In this document: one piece after another, positions 16,629-25,646 of the stretch | How positions within the stretch are numbered: the stretch's first letter is position 1 | Layout: each line of letters opens with the position of its first letter | Assembly (NCBI RefSeq): GCF_007994075.1 | Contig: NZ_VIWU01000001.1 | Span: forward strand, 3,596,001-3,660,000 | Origin: Pseudonocardia hierapolitana | GTDB taxonomy: Bacteria; Actinomycetota; Actinomycetes; Mycobacteriales; Pseudonocardiaceae | Direction: 5' to 3' | Length of the DNA: 64,000 nt | Program-made: the position numbers and the translations under genes | The notes under the pieces: generated by a model | Databases searched by the model: none | What the model was told of the DNA's origin: nothing | What the model saw: the letters and a program-made list of their open reading frames with translations, nothing else

Positions 16629-17050
16629 AGATGGCCGTGCTCACCCGCCGGCGGGGTGTGCACGGTGTTGATCCCGCGGTCGGCCAGCCGCTCCTGGACC
16701 TGCTCGGAGATGTCGGCCGCACGCCTGCGCTCCCGCACGCGGATCAGGACGAGCATCGAGATCCCGTAGGCGATGCCGAGCGTCAACAGCACGACGCCGA
16801 GCTTGACGACGAAGGTCTGCACCGAGTTGTCGCCGACGACGTCGCTCACCGAGATGATCGCCAACACACCCAGTGTGACCAGGTGGAACAGCACCGACAG
16901 CAGCAGGTTGACCGACCGGGTGACCTTCTCGTCGTGGAACACCTCCTGCAGGAACGGCTCGCCCGCCCTGATGAGGAGCTGGCCCACGAGGAAGGTCAGC
17001 CCCACCGACACTGCGAGCAACACGACGTACTGGGTCATCTCGGACTCCAT
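16625..17050 (-). CDS. Small three-helix membrane protein
   Basis: This is a 141-residue unknown membrane protein. Three hydrophobic segments are visible: YVVLLAVSVGLTFLVGQLLI near residues 9-28, LLLSVLFHLVTLGVLAII near 50-68 and FVVKLGVVLLTLGIAYGISM near 81-100. A basic cytosolic tail RVRERRRAADISEQVQERL follows. I chose ATG 17050 because GGGGAGGG lies 6 bases upstream; a second ATG four codons later is possible. It is the first gene of the operon with the TetR regulator and the kinase-oxidoreductase fusion. Confidence 0.72.
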   Translation of the reverse strand: MESEMTQYVVLLAVSVGLTFLVGQLLIRAGEPFLQEVFHDEKVTRSVNLLLSVLFHLVTLGVLAIISVSDVVGDNSVQTFVVKLGVVLLTLGIAYGISMLVLIRVRERRRAADISEQVQERLADRGINTVHTPPAGEHGHL

Positions 17051-17068
17051 CGGGCCCTCCCCGAACTT

Positions 17069-17082
17069 TTGAACGTGTTCAA
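17069..17082. promoter_or_regulatory. TetR operator candidate
   Basis: TTGAAC-GT-GTTCAA is a perfect 14-bp palindrome 18 bp before the first gene of the membrane protein-TetR-fusion operon. This position overlaps the expected promoter, so binding would block transcription. The regulator is inferred to be the TetR protein encoded in the same operon. Confidence 0.55.
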
Positions 17083-17405
17083 GAGCGTACGCGCCCGCAG
17101 CGGCACAGTCCACGGCCGTGGGGTGCTCGCGAGGTGTGGGCGCTCACAGGTAGGGGTACCCGGATCGGCATGAACTACCCGTCCACCCGTGTCATGGGAG
17201 CTGAATCGGAGGGAAAGCGCTTTCGATTCTTCTGAATCGATTACCTGATCGGTCCTGTGAGTGAGCCGACAGCCACTCGTCGTGCACGGAATAGGTGCTC
17301 ACAGGTACCGTCGATACCCATCTCTCCAGAGCACACCCACCCGAATCAGGGTCGGGTGTGCGCAGCATTTCCAGGACCGGGGAGCCGGCGAGGAGCGAGG
17401 ACGAT
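17083..17405. promoter_or_regulatory. pckG upstream region with LacI-type palindrome
   Basis: No gene is evident in these 323 bp. GAAAGCGCTTTC at 17213-17224 is a perfect 12-bp palindrome of the kind bound by LacI/GalR regulators, and it is flanked by GAATC (17203-17207) and GATTC (17225-17229), which widens the symmetry. An 11-bp direct repeat, GCTCACAGGTA, occurs at 17142-17152 and 17297-17307. The region is less GC-rich than its surroundings and should carry the pckG promoter; carbon-source control is plausible. Confidence 0.45.
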
Positions 17406-19229
17406 ATGACTGCGATGACCGTGTCGGGGATCGACGGGGCGCCCACCGCGAACGCTGAGCTGCTGTCCTGGGTGCGCGAGGTCGCGGACCTCACCACGCC
17501 GGACCGGGTCGTGTGGTGCGACGGGTCCGACGCGGAGTGGGACCGCATGACGGCGCAGCTCGTCGAGGCGGGCACCTTCGTGAAGCTCAACGAGTCGAAG
17601 AAACCGAATTCGTTCTGGGCCGCCTCCGACCCCGACGACGTCGCGCGTGTCGAGGAGCGCACCTTCATCTGCAGCGCCGAGCGGGACGGTGCGGGCCCCA
17701 CCAACAACTGGATGGACCCGGCCGAGATGAAGAGCACGATGACGGATCTCTACCGCGGGTGCATGCGCGGCCGGACGATGTACGTCATCCCGTTCTGCAT
17801 GGGCCCGACCGATGCGGAGATCCCCATGCTCGGCGTCGAGATCACCGACTCCGAGTACGTGGTCGTCTCCATGCGGATCATGACGCGGATGGGTGCGTCC
17901 GTGCTGCCGCTCTTCGCCGACCGCGGCGGCTCGTTCGTGAAGGGCCTGCACTCCGTGGGCGCTCCGCTCGAGCCCGGCCAGGAGGACGTGCCGTGGCCGT
18001 GCAACGACACGAAGTACATCAGCCACTTCCCGGAGACCCGCGAGATCTGGAGCTTCGGCTCCGGCTACGGCGGCAACGCCCTGCTGGGCAAGAAGTGCTA
18101 CGCGCTGCGGATCGCATCCGCGATCGCGCACGACGAGGGCTGGCTCGCCGAGCACATGCTGATCCTCAAATTGATCTCGCCGGAGGAGAAGGCGTACTAC
18201 GTGGCGGCGGCGTTCCCGTCGGCGTGCGGCAAGACCAACCTGGCCATGTTGCAGCCGACCGTGCCCGGTTGGCGCGCCGAGACGATCGGTGACGACATCG
18301 CGTGGATGCGTTTCGGTGAGGACGGTCGCCTCTACGCGGTGAACCCCGAGTTCGGCTTCTTCGGGGTGGCTCCGGGAACGAACTGGAAGACCAATCCGAA
18401 TGCGATGCGCACGATCGAAAAGGGCAACTCGCTCTTCACCAACGTCGCGCTCACCGACGACGGCGACGTGTGGTGGGAGGGGCTCGAGGGCGAGCCGCAG
18501 CACCTGACGTCGTGGCTGGGCGAGGACTGGACCCCGGACTCGGACAAGCCGGCCGCCCACCCCAACTCGCGCTACACCACGCCGATCGCGCAGTGCCCCG
18601 TGGTGGCGCCGGAGTGGAACGACCCGCAGGGCGTGCCGATCTCGGCGATCCTCTTCGGGGGCCGCCGCAAGACCACGGTCCCGCTGATCACCGAGTCGCG
18701 TGACTGGCAGCACGGCACCTTCATGGGCGCCACCATGTCGAGCGAGATGACGGCCGCGGCCAAGGGCGGGAAGGGCCAGGTGCGGCGCGACCCGATGGCG
18801 ATGCTGCCCTTCCTCGGCTACAACGCGGGCGACTACTTCCAGCACTGGGTGAACGTCGGCAAGGGCGCCGACGCCGACAAGCTGCCCCGGATCTTCTACG
18901 TCAACTGGTTCCGCCGCGGCGAGGACGGCCGCTTCCTGTGGCCGGGCTTCGGCGAGAACTCGCGCGTGCTGAAGTGGGCGATCGAGCGGATCGAGGGCAC
19001 GGCACCGGCCACCGAGACCGCCATCGGCTACGTCCCCGCCGCCGACGCGCTGGACCTCGACGGCCTCGACGTGCCCGTCGCCGACATCGAAGCGGCGCTC
19101 GCGGTCGACACCGAGGAGTGGAAGGCGGAGATCCCGCTCATCGAGGAGTGGTTCGAGAAGATCGGCGACCGCCTGCCCACGTCGATGCGCGACGAGCTGG
19201 AGGCCCTCAAGCTCCGCCTCGGCGCGTAG
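17406..19229 (+). CDS. pckG: Phosphoenolpyruvate carboxykinase (GTP)
   Basis: The 607-residue enzyme converts oxaloacetate and GTP to phosphoenolpyruvate, the entry to gluconeogenesis. The GTP-type signature FPSACGKTN is present, with the reactive Cys274 and the P-loop Lys276. RPhe-like substrate blocks such as [15 protein letters not shown] and the nucleotide loop NWKTNPNAM are also intact. Length is the same as in mycobacterial enzymes. It stands alone, preceded by a LacI-type palindrome and followed by a hairpin terminator. ATG at 17406 is preceded by a GAGGACG site. Confidence 0.97.
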   Translation: MTAMTVSGIDGAPTANAELLSWVREVADLTTPDRVVWCDGSDAEWDRMTAQLVEAGTFVKLNESKKPNSFWAASDPDDVARVEERTFICSAERDGAGPTNNWMDPAEMKSTMTDLYRGCMRGRTMYVIPFCMGPTDAEIPMLGVEITDSEYVVVSMRIMTRMGASVLPLFADRGGSFVKGLHSVGAPLEPGQEDVPWPCNDTKYISHFPETREIWSFGSGYGGNALLGKKCYALRIASAIAHDEGWLAEHMLILKLISPEEKAYYVAAAFPSACGKTNLAMLQPTVPGWRAETIGDDIAWMRFGEDGRLYAVNPEFGFFGVAPGTNWKTNPNAMRTIEKGNSLFTNVALTDDGDVWWEGLEGEPQHLTSWLGEDWTPDSDKPAAHPNSRYTTPIAQCPVVAPEWNDPQGVPISAILFGGRRKTTVPLITESRDWQHGTFMGATMSSEMTAAAKGGKGQVRRDPMAMLPFLGYNAGDYFQHWVNVGKGADADKLPRIFYVNWFRRGEDGRFLWPGFGENSRVLKWAIERIEGTAPATETAIGYVPAADALDLDGLDVPVADIEAALAVDTEEWKAEIPLIEEWFEKIGDRLPTSMRDELEALKLRLGA

Positions 19230-19245
19230 CCCGACCCGCTCCTGC

Positions 19246-19291
19246 GGAACGGCCCGTTCGCCTGCGATCCCCGGGACGGACGGGCCGTTCC
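19246..19291 (+). terminator. Stem-loop after pckG
   Basis: GGAACGGCCCGT (19246-19257) pairs perfectly with ACGGGCCGTTCC (19280-19291) across a 22-base loop, starting 17 bp after the pckG stop. No T run follows, as is common in high-GC actinobacterial terminators. Confidence 0.6.
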
Positions 19292-19307
19292 TCCGCTGCG
19301 GCTTACG

Positions 19308-19508
19308 ATGACCGGCGTGGGTCGATGGCATCTGCTCCTGCTCGTGCCGTTCCTCACGCTCGTGACCCCGTGGTTCAACTCCGTCGAGCCGCGCCTCGCC
19401 GGGATGCCGTTCTTCTACTGGGCCCAGTTCGCGTGGATCCCGGTCACCATCGCGTGTCTCGCGGCGGTCCACCTCCGCACGCGGCCCCCGCTCGGCGAGT
19501 CATCCTGA
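19308..19508 (+). CDS. DUF3311 small membrane protein, orphan
   Basis: The 66-residue protein has two hydrophobic segments (WHLLLLVPFLTLVTPWFNS and MPFFYWAQFAWIPVTIACLA), with the DUF3311 pattern PFFYWAQFxWIP. In most genomes this gene directly precedes a sodium:solute symporter of the MctP type and is thought to be an accessory subunit. Here the next gene is unrelated and no symporter is in the window, so the protein may be a relic or may act with a symporter elsewhere. Confidence 0.8.
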   Translation: MTGVGRWHLLLLVPFLTLVTPWFNSVEPRLAGMPFFYWAQFAWIPVTIACLAAVHLRTRPPLGESS

Positions 19509-19774
19509 CGTAACCCACCGTTCACCGCACGGCAACGCCCGCTCGTCGAGTGATCTCGCACCGTTCAGGTGTCTTAATCGTTCTCGTCGTCACCGCTCGG
19601 TTGATCGACTCGCCTGCCTCCCCGATCGGGTGGCCGGACGCCGCCGCGAGCGGCCGTTCTGGCGCTACGCGACGGCGGAACGCTGTCGCCCCGGTTTCCC
19701 CGGTGCAACAGTCGAACGGCGCCGGCGATACGAGGGGTGACCACCGCCCGAGCGGTGGAAGCGGAGGTGACCAC

Positions 19775-21652
19775 GTGCTCGAAGTCGGAACGGCGAACCG
19801 GAACGGCGAGGACGACGACCTCGCCGTCTTCGTCGACCGTCTGGCGGCGGCGGGATCGGACCAGTCCACGACCGACGCGCAGACGCAGATCCACCATGCG
19901 ATCGCGGTGGGCAACCCGCCGCCGGGGGTGCGCCGACTCGCCGAGGCGCTCGCCGCCTCCGTCGCCGAGCTCCCCCCTCCGCCCCGCAGACCGGTGGAGG
20001 ACGCGGCGTCGCTGGTCTCGGCGGTCCGGGACAACACGCTGGTCGTCCTCGAGGACTTCGACGTGCCCGCCACCGCGCGGGCCGTCGCCGCGCTGCTCGC
20101 CGACGGGCGGCGGGTCGTCGTCACGGGGGCGGTGCCCGCCGAGCTCGCCGCCGTCCGCGCAGCATTGCCGCCCGAGGCGGTCGACCGCGCCCTGCCCCAC
20201 CTGCCCGGGCTCCCGCCCGCGGAGCTGCGCGAGCTCCGCCGGCTGCTCGCCACGTCCACGCCGGAGCGCAGGGCGCGCGGTGACCAGCTCCTCCCGCCGG
20301 AGTCGGCCGTCCCGGACGCCGGAGAGGTCGCGCAGCTGTGCGCGCTCGCCGCGGGCTCCGAGGCCGCGGGAGACGGCGAGTGGGTGCTGCCCACCCTCCT
20401 CGCCGACCTCGACGAGGACCGCCGCGCCGCCGTCACGTCCGTGGCCGAGTGCGTCGAGCGCTCGCTGGCCGCCATGCCGTCCCGCGCCGAGCACGCGTGG
20501 GCGTGGCAGCTGCTGTCCGAACTGATCTACGGGCAGCACCGGGCCACGTTCGACCGGATGCACGAGGACACCGCCGAGGTCGTCGCCGTTCTCGACCGCA
20601 CCCGCTCCGCCCCGCCGGTGTCGTTCACGGCGGCCCCTCCGCCGGGCGTGGTGGAGGTCCTCACCCGGTACCGCGAGTTCCTCGCCGCGGGCGGCCGTTC
20701 GCGCTCGTACTTCCGGCCCGCGGCCCAGCGCGACGTCCAGCCGGTGCTCGACGTGGCGCGGATCGGGTCGCGGCAGCCCGAGAACGAAGAGGACATCGAC
20801 CGGGTGCTCGAGTACCTCGAGCTGGTCGAGCGCCAGGCCCGCATCGACGCCGCCTGCGCCGAGCTCGGGGTACCCATCCCGGCCGACGAGATCGAGCTGG
20901 CCGAGATCAACGACGGACTGGGCAGGATCGCCACGGCGGCCCGTTCGGTGGGCGCCCTCCGCCACGACGTGTTGTTCCTCGCGGCCGACTCGCCGCTGTC
21001 GGTCCCCGACGTCGATGCCGCCCAGCAGGTCGCGACCGGCATCCTGGAGTTCGCCGTGCACGGCTCGGGTGTCGACGCCGCCCGGCGGCTCGACGCGCTG
21101 GCCGACGCGCTGGCCGTGCTCAGCCCGGCCACCGCCACGGCGCCCGAGCACGAACAGGCGGTCGTCGCGTTGCGCGAGCGCGACGCCGCCGGCTACGCGG
21201 CCGCCCTCGACGCACTCGGCGCCGCTCGGCGGGAGCAGCGCGACGATCAGATGCGCGTGCTCCTGCTGCAGCGCCTCGAGGAGGGCGCCCCGCGCCTCGC
21301 CGTGGCCTGGGCGGCGCTCGCCGAGACCGCACCAGCCGCGCTCGGGTTCGTGTCGTTCGTGCCGGTGGAGCCGCTGCTCTCCACGCTTCCCCCGCCCGAC
21401 AGCGCCGACGTCGTGCTCGTGGTGGGCGCGAGCGGGCTCGGCGTGGAGCGCTTGCTGCTCAGCGCCGTGGCCCCGCGGATCGTCGCCGTCAGCGGGCCGG
21501 GGGATGCGCGGGCCGACAGCCCCACGCTGCTGAGCGTGCTGCAGCGCGCGTCGGCACTGGTGATCCAGGGCCGCGCCGCCGGTGGGCGGGTCGTGCCGTT
21601 CAACGGCGGCTCGTCGGCCCGGGCGGCGGCACCCGTCGGCCAGGCCGGCTAG
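19775..21652 (+). CDS. Helicase-like protein without ATPase motifs (probable pseudo-enzyme)
   Basis: This is a 625-residue protein of uncertain family. Its layout follows the first RecA domain of DNA2/NAM7-type SF1 helicases. DNTLVVLEDFDVPATARAVA near residue 87 sits where LVVxGPPGTGKTxT is expected, followed by GRRVVVTGAVPAELAAVRAALP as in motif Ia. ADVVLVVGASGLGVERLL near 545 sits where DVVIVDEASQ is expected, followed by RIVAVSGPGD like motif III. Both the P-loop and the Asp-Glu pair are therefore absent, and no second RecA domain follows. The middle is alpha-helical. The GTG start has GGAGG seven bases upstream. The open, uninterrupted frame argues for a retained non-catalytic role. Confidence 0.6.
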   Translation: MLEVGTANRNGEDDDLAVFVDRLAAAGSDQSTTDAQTQIHHAIAVGNPPPGVRRLAEALAASVAELPPPPRRPVEDAASLVSAVRDNTLVVLEDFDVPATARAVAALLADGRRVVVTGAVPAELAAVRAALPPEAVDRALPHLPGLPPAELRELRRLLATSTPERRARGDQLLPPESAVPDAGEVAQLCALAAGSEAAGDGEWVLPTLLADLDEDRRAAVTSVAECVERSLAAMPSRAEHAWAWQLLSELIYGQHRATFDRMHEDTAEVVAVLDRTRSAPPVSFTAAPPPGVVEVLTRYREFLAAGGRSRSYFRPAAQRDVQPVLDVARIGSRQPENEEDIDRVLEYLELVERQARIDAACAELGVPIPADEIELAEINDGLGRIATAARSVGALRHDVLFLAADSPLSVPDVDAAQQVATGILEFAVHGSGVDAARRLDALADALAVLSPATATAPEHEQAVVALRERDAAGYAAALDALGAARREQRDDQMRVLLLQRLEEGAPRLAVAWAALAETAPAALGFVSFVPVEPLLSTLPPPDSADVVLVVGASGLGVERLLLSAVAPRIVAVSGPGDARADSPTLLSVLQRASALVIQGRAAGGRVVPFNGGSSARAAAPVGQAG

Positions 21653-21674
21653 GAGGATCCTGTTCAGGGCGCTC

Positions 21675-21974
21675 CTAGGCGCGCACGCTCTCCAGCAGCG
21701 CGATCGGATCACTCCCGGTCGTGTCGTGCCGCCACTCGCCGCGGCCGGCAGGGCGCTCCAGCAGCCACCCGTCGGGCCGGCGGAGCAGGCGGGCCACGGG
21801 GGTGGCCGACCAGGCGGGACCGAGCTCCGGGTAGGCGGGCGGCCTGCGCTCCTGGATCGTGATCGCGTCACCGTGGATGGTGTAGGCGATCTGGCGGTGG
21901 TCGCGCTCCCCGGCGGGGACACGCGCGGCGCACCAGTGCGACAGGCGCATGCGGATCTCCTCGGGCACGGCCAT
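21675..21974 (-). CDS. DUF3024 family protein
   Basis: The 99-residue protein matches the small DUF3024 family of actinobacteria: YTIHGDAITIQERRPP near residue 31, the proline-rich PELGPAWSATPVARL and the WLLERPAGRGEWRHD beta region. The C-terminal ALLESVRA also fits. Function is unknown. It converges on the helicase-like gene and is divergent from the AhpD-like gene across about 75 bp. Confidence 0.75.
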   Translation of the reverse strand: MAVPEEIRMRLSHWCAARVPAGERDHRQIAYTIHGDAITIQERRPPAYPELGPAWSATPVARLLRRPDGWLLERPAGRGEWRHDTTGSDPIALLESVRA

Positions 21975-22048
21975 GTCCGCATGGTCCCGGTTCGGAGAGC
22001 CCGAGTCGAGCGCTATGAGAGGAAAGCCCGGCGGGTTAGCTTCGGGGT

Positions 22049-22633
22049 ATGACAGAAGCGGTCCCCGTGAGCCGGTTCGGCCACGTCGAGCTGGAGGACA
22101 TGCCCGACGACCTGCGCGCGCGGGTCGGCGTCATCGCCGAGAAGTCGGGCTTCGTGCCGAATGTGTTCCGCGCGCTCGCGCGCAGGCCGGCGGAGCTGCG
22201 GGCATTCCTGGACTACCACGACGCGTTGATGGACTCCGACGACGGGTTGAGCCGCGCCGAGCGGGAGCTGGTGGTCGTCGCGACGTCGGGTGCGAACCAC
22301 TGCACCTACTGCATCGTGGCCCACGGGGCGATCCTGCGTGTCCGCACGAAGGACCCGGAGATCGCCGACCGGGTGGCGAGCAACCCGTGGGGCGTCGAGC
22401 TGAGCAGGCGTGAACGGGCGATCGTCGATCTCGCGCTGCTGGTCGCCACCGACTCCGCCGCCCTCACCGAGGCCGAGCTGGACGACGCGCGGGCGGCCGG
22501 GCTGACCGACGAGGAGATCTGGGACGTCGGTGCCATCACGGCGCTGTTCGCGATGTCCAACCGGCTCGCACACCTCACGGCGCTGCGCCCGAACCCGGAG
22601 TTCTACCTGATGGGAAGGCTGCCCCGGACCTGA
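22049..22633 (+). CDS. AhpD-like peroxidase-related protein (carboxymuconolactone decarboxylase fold)
   Basis: The 194-residue protein carries the redox motif HCTYCIVAHG (CxxC followed by His) near residues 88-97 in the AhpD core, with the flanking RAERELVVVATSGAN helix. It fits the peroxidase-related subfamily (uncharacterised, often called TIGR01926-like) rather than true AhpD, which is shorter. It probably reduces peroxides or acts as a thiol-disulfide enzyme in the cytosol. It stands alone; the GT4 gene begins about 70 bp later. Confidence 0.85.
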   Translation: MTEAVPVSRFGHVELEDMPDDLRARVGVIAEKSGFVPNVFRALARRPAELRAFLDYHDALMDSDDGLSRAERELVVVATSGANHCTYCIVAHGAILRVRTKDPEIADRVASNPWGVELSRRERAIVDLALLVATDSAALTEAELDDARAAGLTDEEIWDVGAITALFAMSNRLAHLTALRPNPEFYLMGRLPRT

Positions 22634-22701
22634 TATGCCCCGCGCGCATGCGCACGCAACCGCACGTACACGTGGTTGTGACGGAGGACGGAGACGATCA
22701 G

Positions 22702-23793
22702 ATGATGGCGAACCTGTTCGGGAAACGGGCGGCGATCGTCTCCTACCGCCTGGGTACGGCCGACGGCGTGTCGGTCACGGCGGCCCAATGGGCCGGTGCA
22801 CTGCAACTGCTCGGCATGCGGGTGCGTACGGTCGCAGGGGACGGTGATCCGGACGTGACGGTGCCCGGCCTCGCTCTCGACGCGGCGAACCCGCCGTCGC
22901 GGCACGAGCTGGCCGCTGCGCTGGACGACGCCGACGTCGTGATCGCCGACAACATCTGTTCGTTGCCGATGAACATCGCGGCGGGCGAGGCGGTGGCCGA
23001 GTACCTGCGCGGACGGACTGCGGTGCTGCGCCACCACGACCTGCCGTGGGAACGCGAGCGCTACGCCGGCATCACCACGTGGCCGCCGGACGACCCGGGG
23101 TGGCGGCACGTCACCGTCAACGAGCTCGCCCGGGCCGAGCTCGCGGCCCGCCGCGGGATCGCGGCCACCACGATCTACCACGGCTTCTCCGAGGAGCGCC
23201 GCCCGGAGGCACGGGACCCGGTCCGCGCCGCCCTCGGTGTCGGTGCCGAGCTGCTGATCCTGCAGCCGACGCGGGCGATCCCCCGCAAGAACGTCGACGT
23301 CGGCCTCGCGATCGCCGAGACGCTCGGCGCCACCTTCTGGCTCACCGGTCCCGCGGAGGACGGCTACGCGGGCGAGCTGGAGCGCCTGCTGGAGCGCGCC
23401 CGGGTGCCGGTTCGCCGCAGGCTGCCCGACGGGGTGGACATGGCGGCCGCCTACGCCGCGTGCGATGCGGTCGTGCTGCCGTCGTCGTGGGAGGGGTTCG
23501 GGCTCCCCATGATCGAGGCGGCCCTGCACCGCAGGCCCATCGTCGTGGCCGACTTCCCCGTCGCGGCGGAACTACGGGCGTTCGGCTTCCGCTGGTTCCC
23601 CGTCGACGACCCGGCGCGGCTGGCGGCGTGGTTGGCCGAGCCCGACCCCGCCCTGCTCGACCACAACGAGAAGATCGCCGAGGAGCACTTCAGCACCGAC
23701 GCGCTCGCCCGCCGGCTCGCCCGGCTGCTGACCGGGGCGTCCGGGCTCCACCCCGCGGAGATCGTGGGCGGAGGCCTGAACGCCACGGCCTGA
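22702..23793 (+). CDS. Family 4 glycosyltransferase
   Basis: This is a 363-residue GT-B enzyme. The C-terminal donor domain shows LQPTRAIPRKN near residue 195 and the retaining-enzyme motif WEGFGLPMIEAALHRRPIV with the two Glu spaced as in EX7E. The N-terminal acceptor domain contains AQWAGALQLLGMRVRTVAG and HHDLPWERERY. I chose ATG 22702 because GGAGA lies 7 bases upstream; an in-frame ATG at 22648 would add 18 residues. Donor and acceptor are not evident. It converges on the fucose-pathway SDR gene. Confidence 0.83.
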   Translation: MMANLFGKRAAIVSYRLGTADGVSVTAAQWAGALQLLGMRVRTVAGDGDPDVTVPGLALDAANPPSRHELAAALDDADVVIADNICSLPMNIAAGEAVAEYLRGRTAVLRHHDLPWERERYAGITTWPPDDPGWRHVTVNELARAELAARRGIAATTIYHGFSEERRPEARDPVRAALGVGAELLILQPTRAIPRKNVDVGLAIAETLGATFWLTGPAEDGYAGELERLLERARVPVRRRLPDGVDMAAAYAACDAVVLPSSWEGFGLPMIEAALHRRPIVVADFPVAAELRAFGFRWFPVDDPARLAAWLAEPDPALLDHNEKIAEEHFSTDALARRLARLLTGASGLHPAEIVGGGLNATA

Positions 23794-23823
23794 GCACGGG
23801 CGGAGGAGGGGTGCGGGAGCCGG

Positions 23824-24579
23824 CTACGACCTCGGCCTGAGGCGCAGCTCCTGCATCCCGCCGTCCACGGCGAGCACGATGCCGGTGGTCGAGGTCGAGC
23901 GCGGGCTCGCCAGGTAGGCCACCGCGCCGGCCACCTCCTCGGCCGACACGAGCCGCCCGTGCGGCTGGCGTGCCTCCAGAGCAGCCCGCTCCGCAGCCGG
24001 GTCGTCGGCGCGCTCCAGCAGCCGCCCGATCCAGGGGGTGTCGGCGGTGCCCGGCGCGACGGCGCAGACCCGGATGCCCTCGGCGAGGTGGTCGGCGGCC
24101 ATCGCCCTGGTGAGGGCGTGCACGGCACCCTTGCTCGCGCTGTAGACGGCCCGCTGCGGGATGCCCGCGGTGGCGGCGATCGAGCCGGTGTTGACGATCG
24201 CGGCGGACGGGGACCTCCGCAACGCGGGCAGCGCCGCCCGGGCGGTGCGGACCATCCCCAGCAGGTTGACGTTCAGCACTTGGAGCCACTCGTCGTCGGA
24301 GTTGTCCGCGACGGTGCCCTGCGCCCCGATGCCGGCGTTGTTCACCAGCACGTCGAGGCGGTCCCACTCCTGCAGCACGCGATCCACGGCGGCCCGCACC
24401 GAGGCGTCGTCGCTGACGTCGGCCTGCACGGCGAGCGCGCCTTCCGGCGGGTTGCTCACGTCCCGGTCCAGCACGGCGACGCGGGCGCCGTCGGCCATCA
24501 GCCGCTGCGCGATCGCCGCGCCGATCCCCGACGCCCCGCCCGTGACGGCCGCGACCAGCCCGTCGAACTCCCCCGCCAT
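23824..24579 (-). CDS. SDR oxidoreductase, probable 2-keto-3-deoxy-L-fuconate dehydrogenase
   Basis: The 251-residue short-chain dehydrogenase has the NAD-binding TGGASGIGAAIA near residue 14, NNAG near 88, and the catalytic Ser-Tyr-Lys in NTGSIAATAG and YSASKGAV. In the oxidative L-fucose route it would oxidise 2-keto-3-deoxy-L-fuconate to the 2,4-diketo acid. The assignment rests on its place: its ATG shares one base with the stop of the FAH-type hydrolase that takes the next step, and the dehydratase lies across the divergent promoter. Related SDRs act on L-rhamnonate intermediates, so the exact sugar is inferred. Confidence 0.82.
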   Translation of the reverse strand: MAGEFDGLVAAVTGGASGIGAAIAQRLMADGARVAVLDRDVSNPPEGALAVQADVSDDASVRAAVDRVLQEWDRLDVLVNNAGIGAQGTVADNSDDEWLQVLNVNLLGMVRTARAALPALRRSPSAAIVNTGSIAATAGIPQRAVYSASKGAVHALTRAMAADHLAEGIRVCAVAPGTADTPWIGRLLERADDPAAERAALEARQPHGRLVSAEEVAGAVAYLASPRSTSTTGIVLAVDGGMQELRLRPRS

Positions 24580-25433
24580 CAGCGACCCTCCACGAACGTG
24601 TGGCGCTGGCGGCCGAGGCCCTCGATCTCGATCTCCACCACGTCGCCCGCCTTCAGGAACGGGAACCGCCCGGAGAGGGCGACGCCCTGCGGGGTGCCGG
24701 TGATCACCAGGTCGCCCGGCTCGAGCGTCATGTACTGCGACAGGTGCCAGACGATGAACTCGACGTCGAAGATCATGTCCTTCGTGGTGGAGTCCTGGCG
24801 CGGGTCGCCGTTCACCCAGCTGCGCAGGCGCAGGTTGCCGTGATCCACCTCGTCGGGCGTCACGAGCCACGGCCCCGTCGGGCAGAACCCGGGTGCGCAC
24901 TTGCCCTTGCTCCACTGACCGCCCGAGACCTCGATCTGGGCGTAGCGCTCCGACAGGTCGTCGGCCACCACGAAGCCGGCCACGTGGGCGAGGCTCTGCT
25001 CGGGCGAATCGAGGTAGGCGGCGGTGCTTCCGATCACGACGCCGAGCTCGACCTCCCAGTCGACCTTGGCGTTCTCGCTGCGCGGCATGGCGACGTCGTC
25101 GTTCGGGCCGCCCACCGTGTTCGGCGTCTTGAAGAAGACCACCGGGTGCTCCGGCGGCGCCGCGCCGGACTCGGCGGCGTGCGCCGCGTAGTTCATCCCG
25201 ATGCAGATCACCGCTCCGGGACGGGCGACGGGCGAGCCGACGCGCAGGTCCGCCGCCCCCTCCAGCACCGGGAGCGAGCCCGCGTCCGCGGCCGCGCGCA
25301 CTTCGGCCACTCCGTCGCGGGCGAGGAAGCCGGCGTCGATGTCGCGGGCGAGCCCGCGCAGGTCGTAGGTCGCGGTGTCGGTGACGAGTGCGGGGATCTC
25401 GGCTCCGGCAGGTCCGAGTCGAGCGAGCTTCAT
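24579..25433 (-). CDS. FAH-family hydrolase, probable 2,4-diketo-3-deoxy-L-fuconate hydrolase
   Basis: The 284-residue enzyme has the fumarylacetoacetate hydrolase fold: ICIGMNYAAHA near residue 78, VVFFKTPN, the metal-binding VDWEVELGVVIG near 123, and the terminal blocks GDLVITGTPQGVA and FLKAGDVVEIEIEGLG. Fuconate-pathway members cleave the diketo acid to pyruvate and L-lactate. It is the first gene of the left-hand arm of the fucose cluster, followed without gap by the SDR dehydrogenase. GGAG lies 6-7 bases before ATG. Confidence 0.85.
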   Translation of the reverse strand: MKLARLGPAGAEIPALVTDTATYDLRGLARDIDAGFLARDGVAEVRAAADAGSLPVLEGAADLRVGSPVARPGAVICIGMNYAAHAAESGAAPPEHPVVFFKTPNTVGGPNDDVAMPRSENAKVDWEVELGVVIGSTAAYLDSPEQSLAHVAGFVVADDLSERYAQIEVSGGQWSKGKCAPGFCPTGPWLVTPDEVDHGNLRLRSWVNGDPRQDSTTKDMIFDVEFIVWHLSQYMTLEPGDLVITGTPQGVALSGRFPFLKAGDVVEIEIEGLGRQRHTFVEGR

Positions 25434-25646
25434 CGCGGCTCCAAGACGTCGAGGTAGCAAAAGATCTGATGTCCGCTAGGGAACCTACCTTCCGCCGCCG
25501 CTGTGATCGACCGATGCCGGCCGCAGACCGGTGGCGATCGGCCCGACGCGCAGTGCCGACCCCGGGTCCCGCGGGTACTCCCCGGTCGAGGGACAGGACG
25601 GCACCCCGGGCTGCTCAGCCGTGCCACGGAACTCGTTGCTTGACCG

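Noticed and set aside
17346..19472. Long open frame antisense to pckG (over 700 codons)
   Set aside because: It mirrors the codon bias of pckG, has His/Arg/Asp-rich composition and no domain; high-GC genes routinely open the antisense frame.
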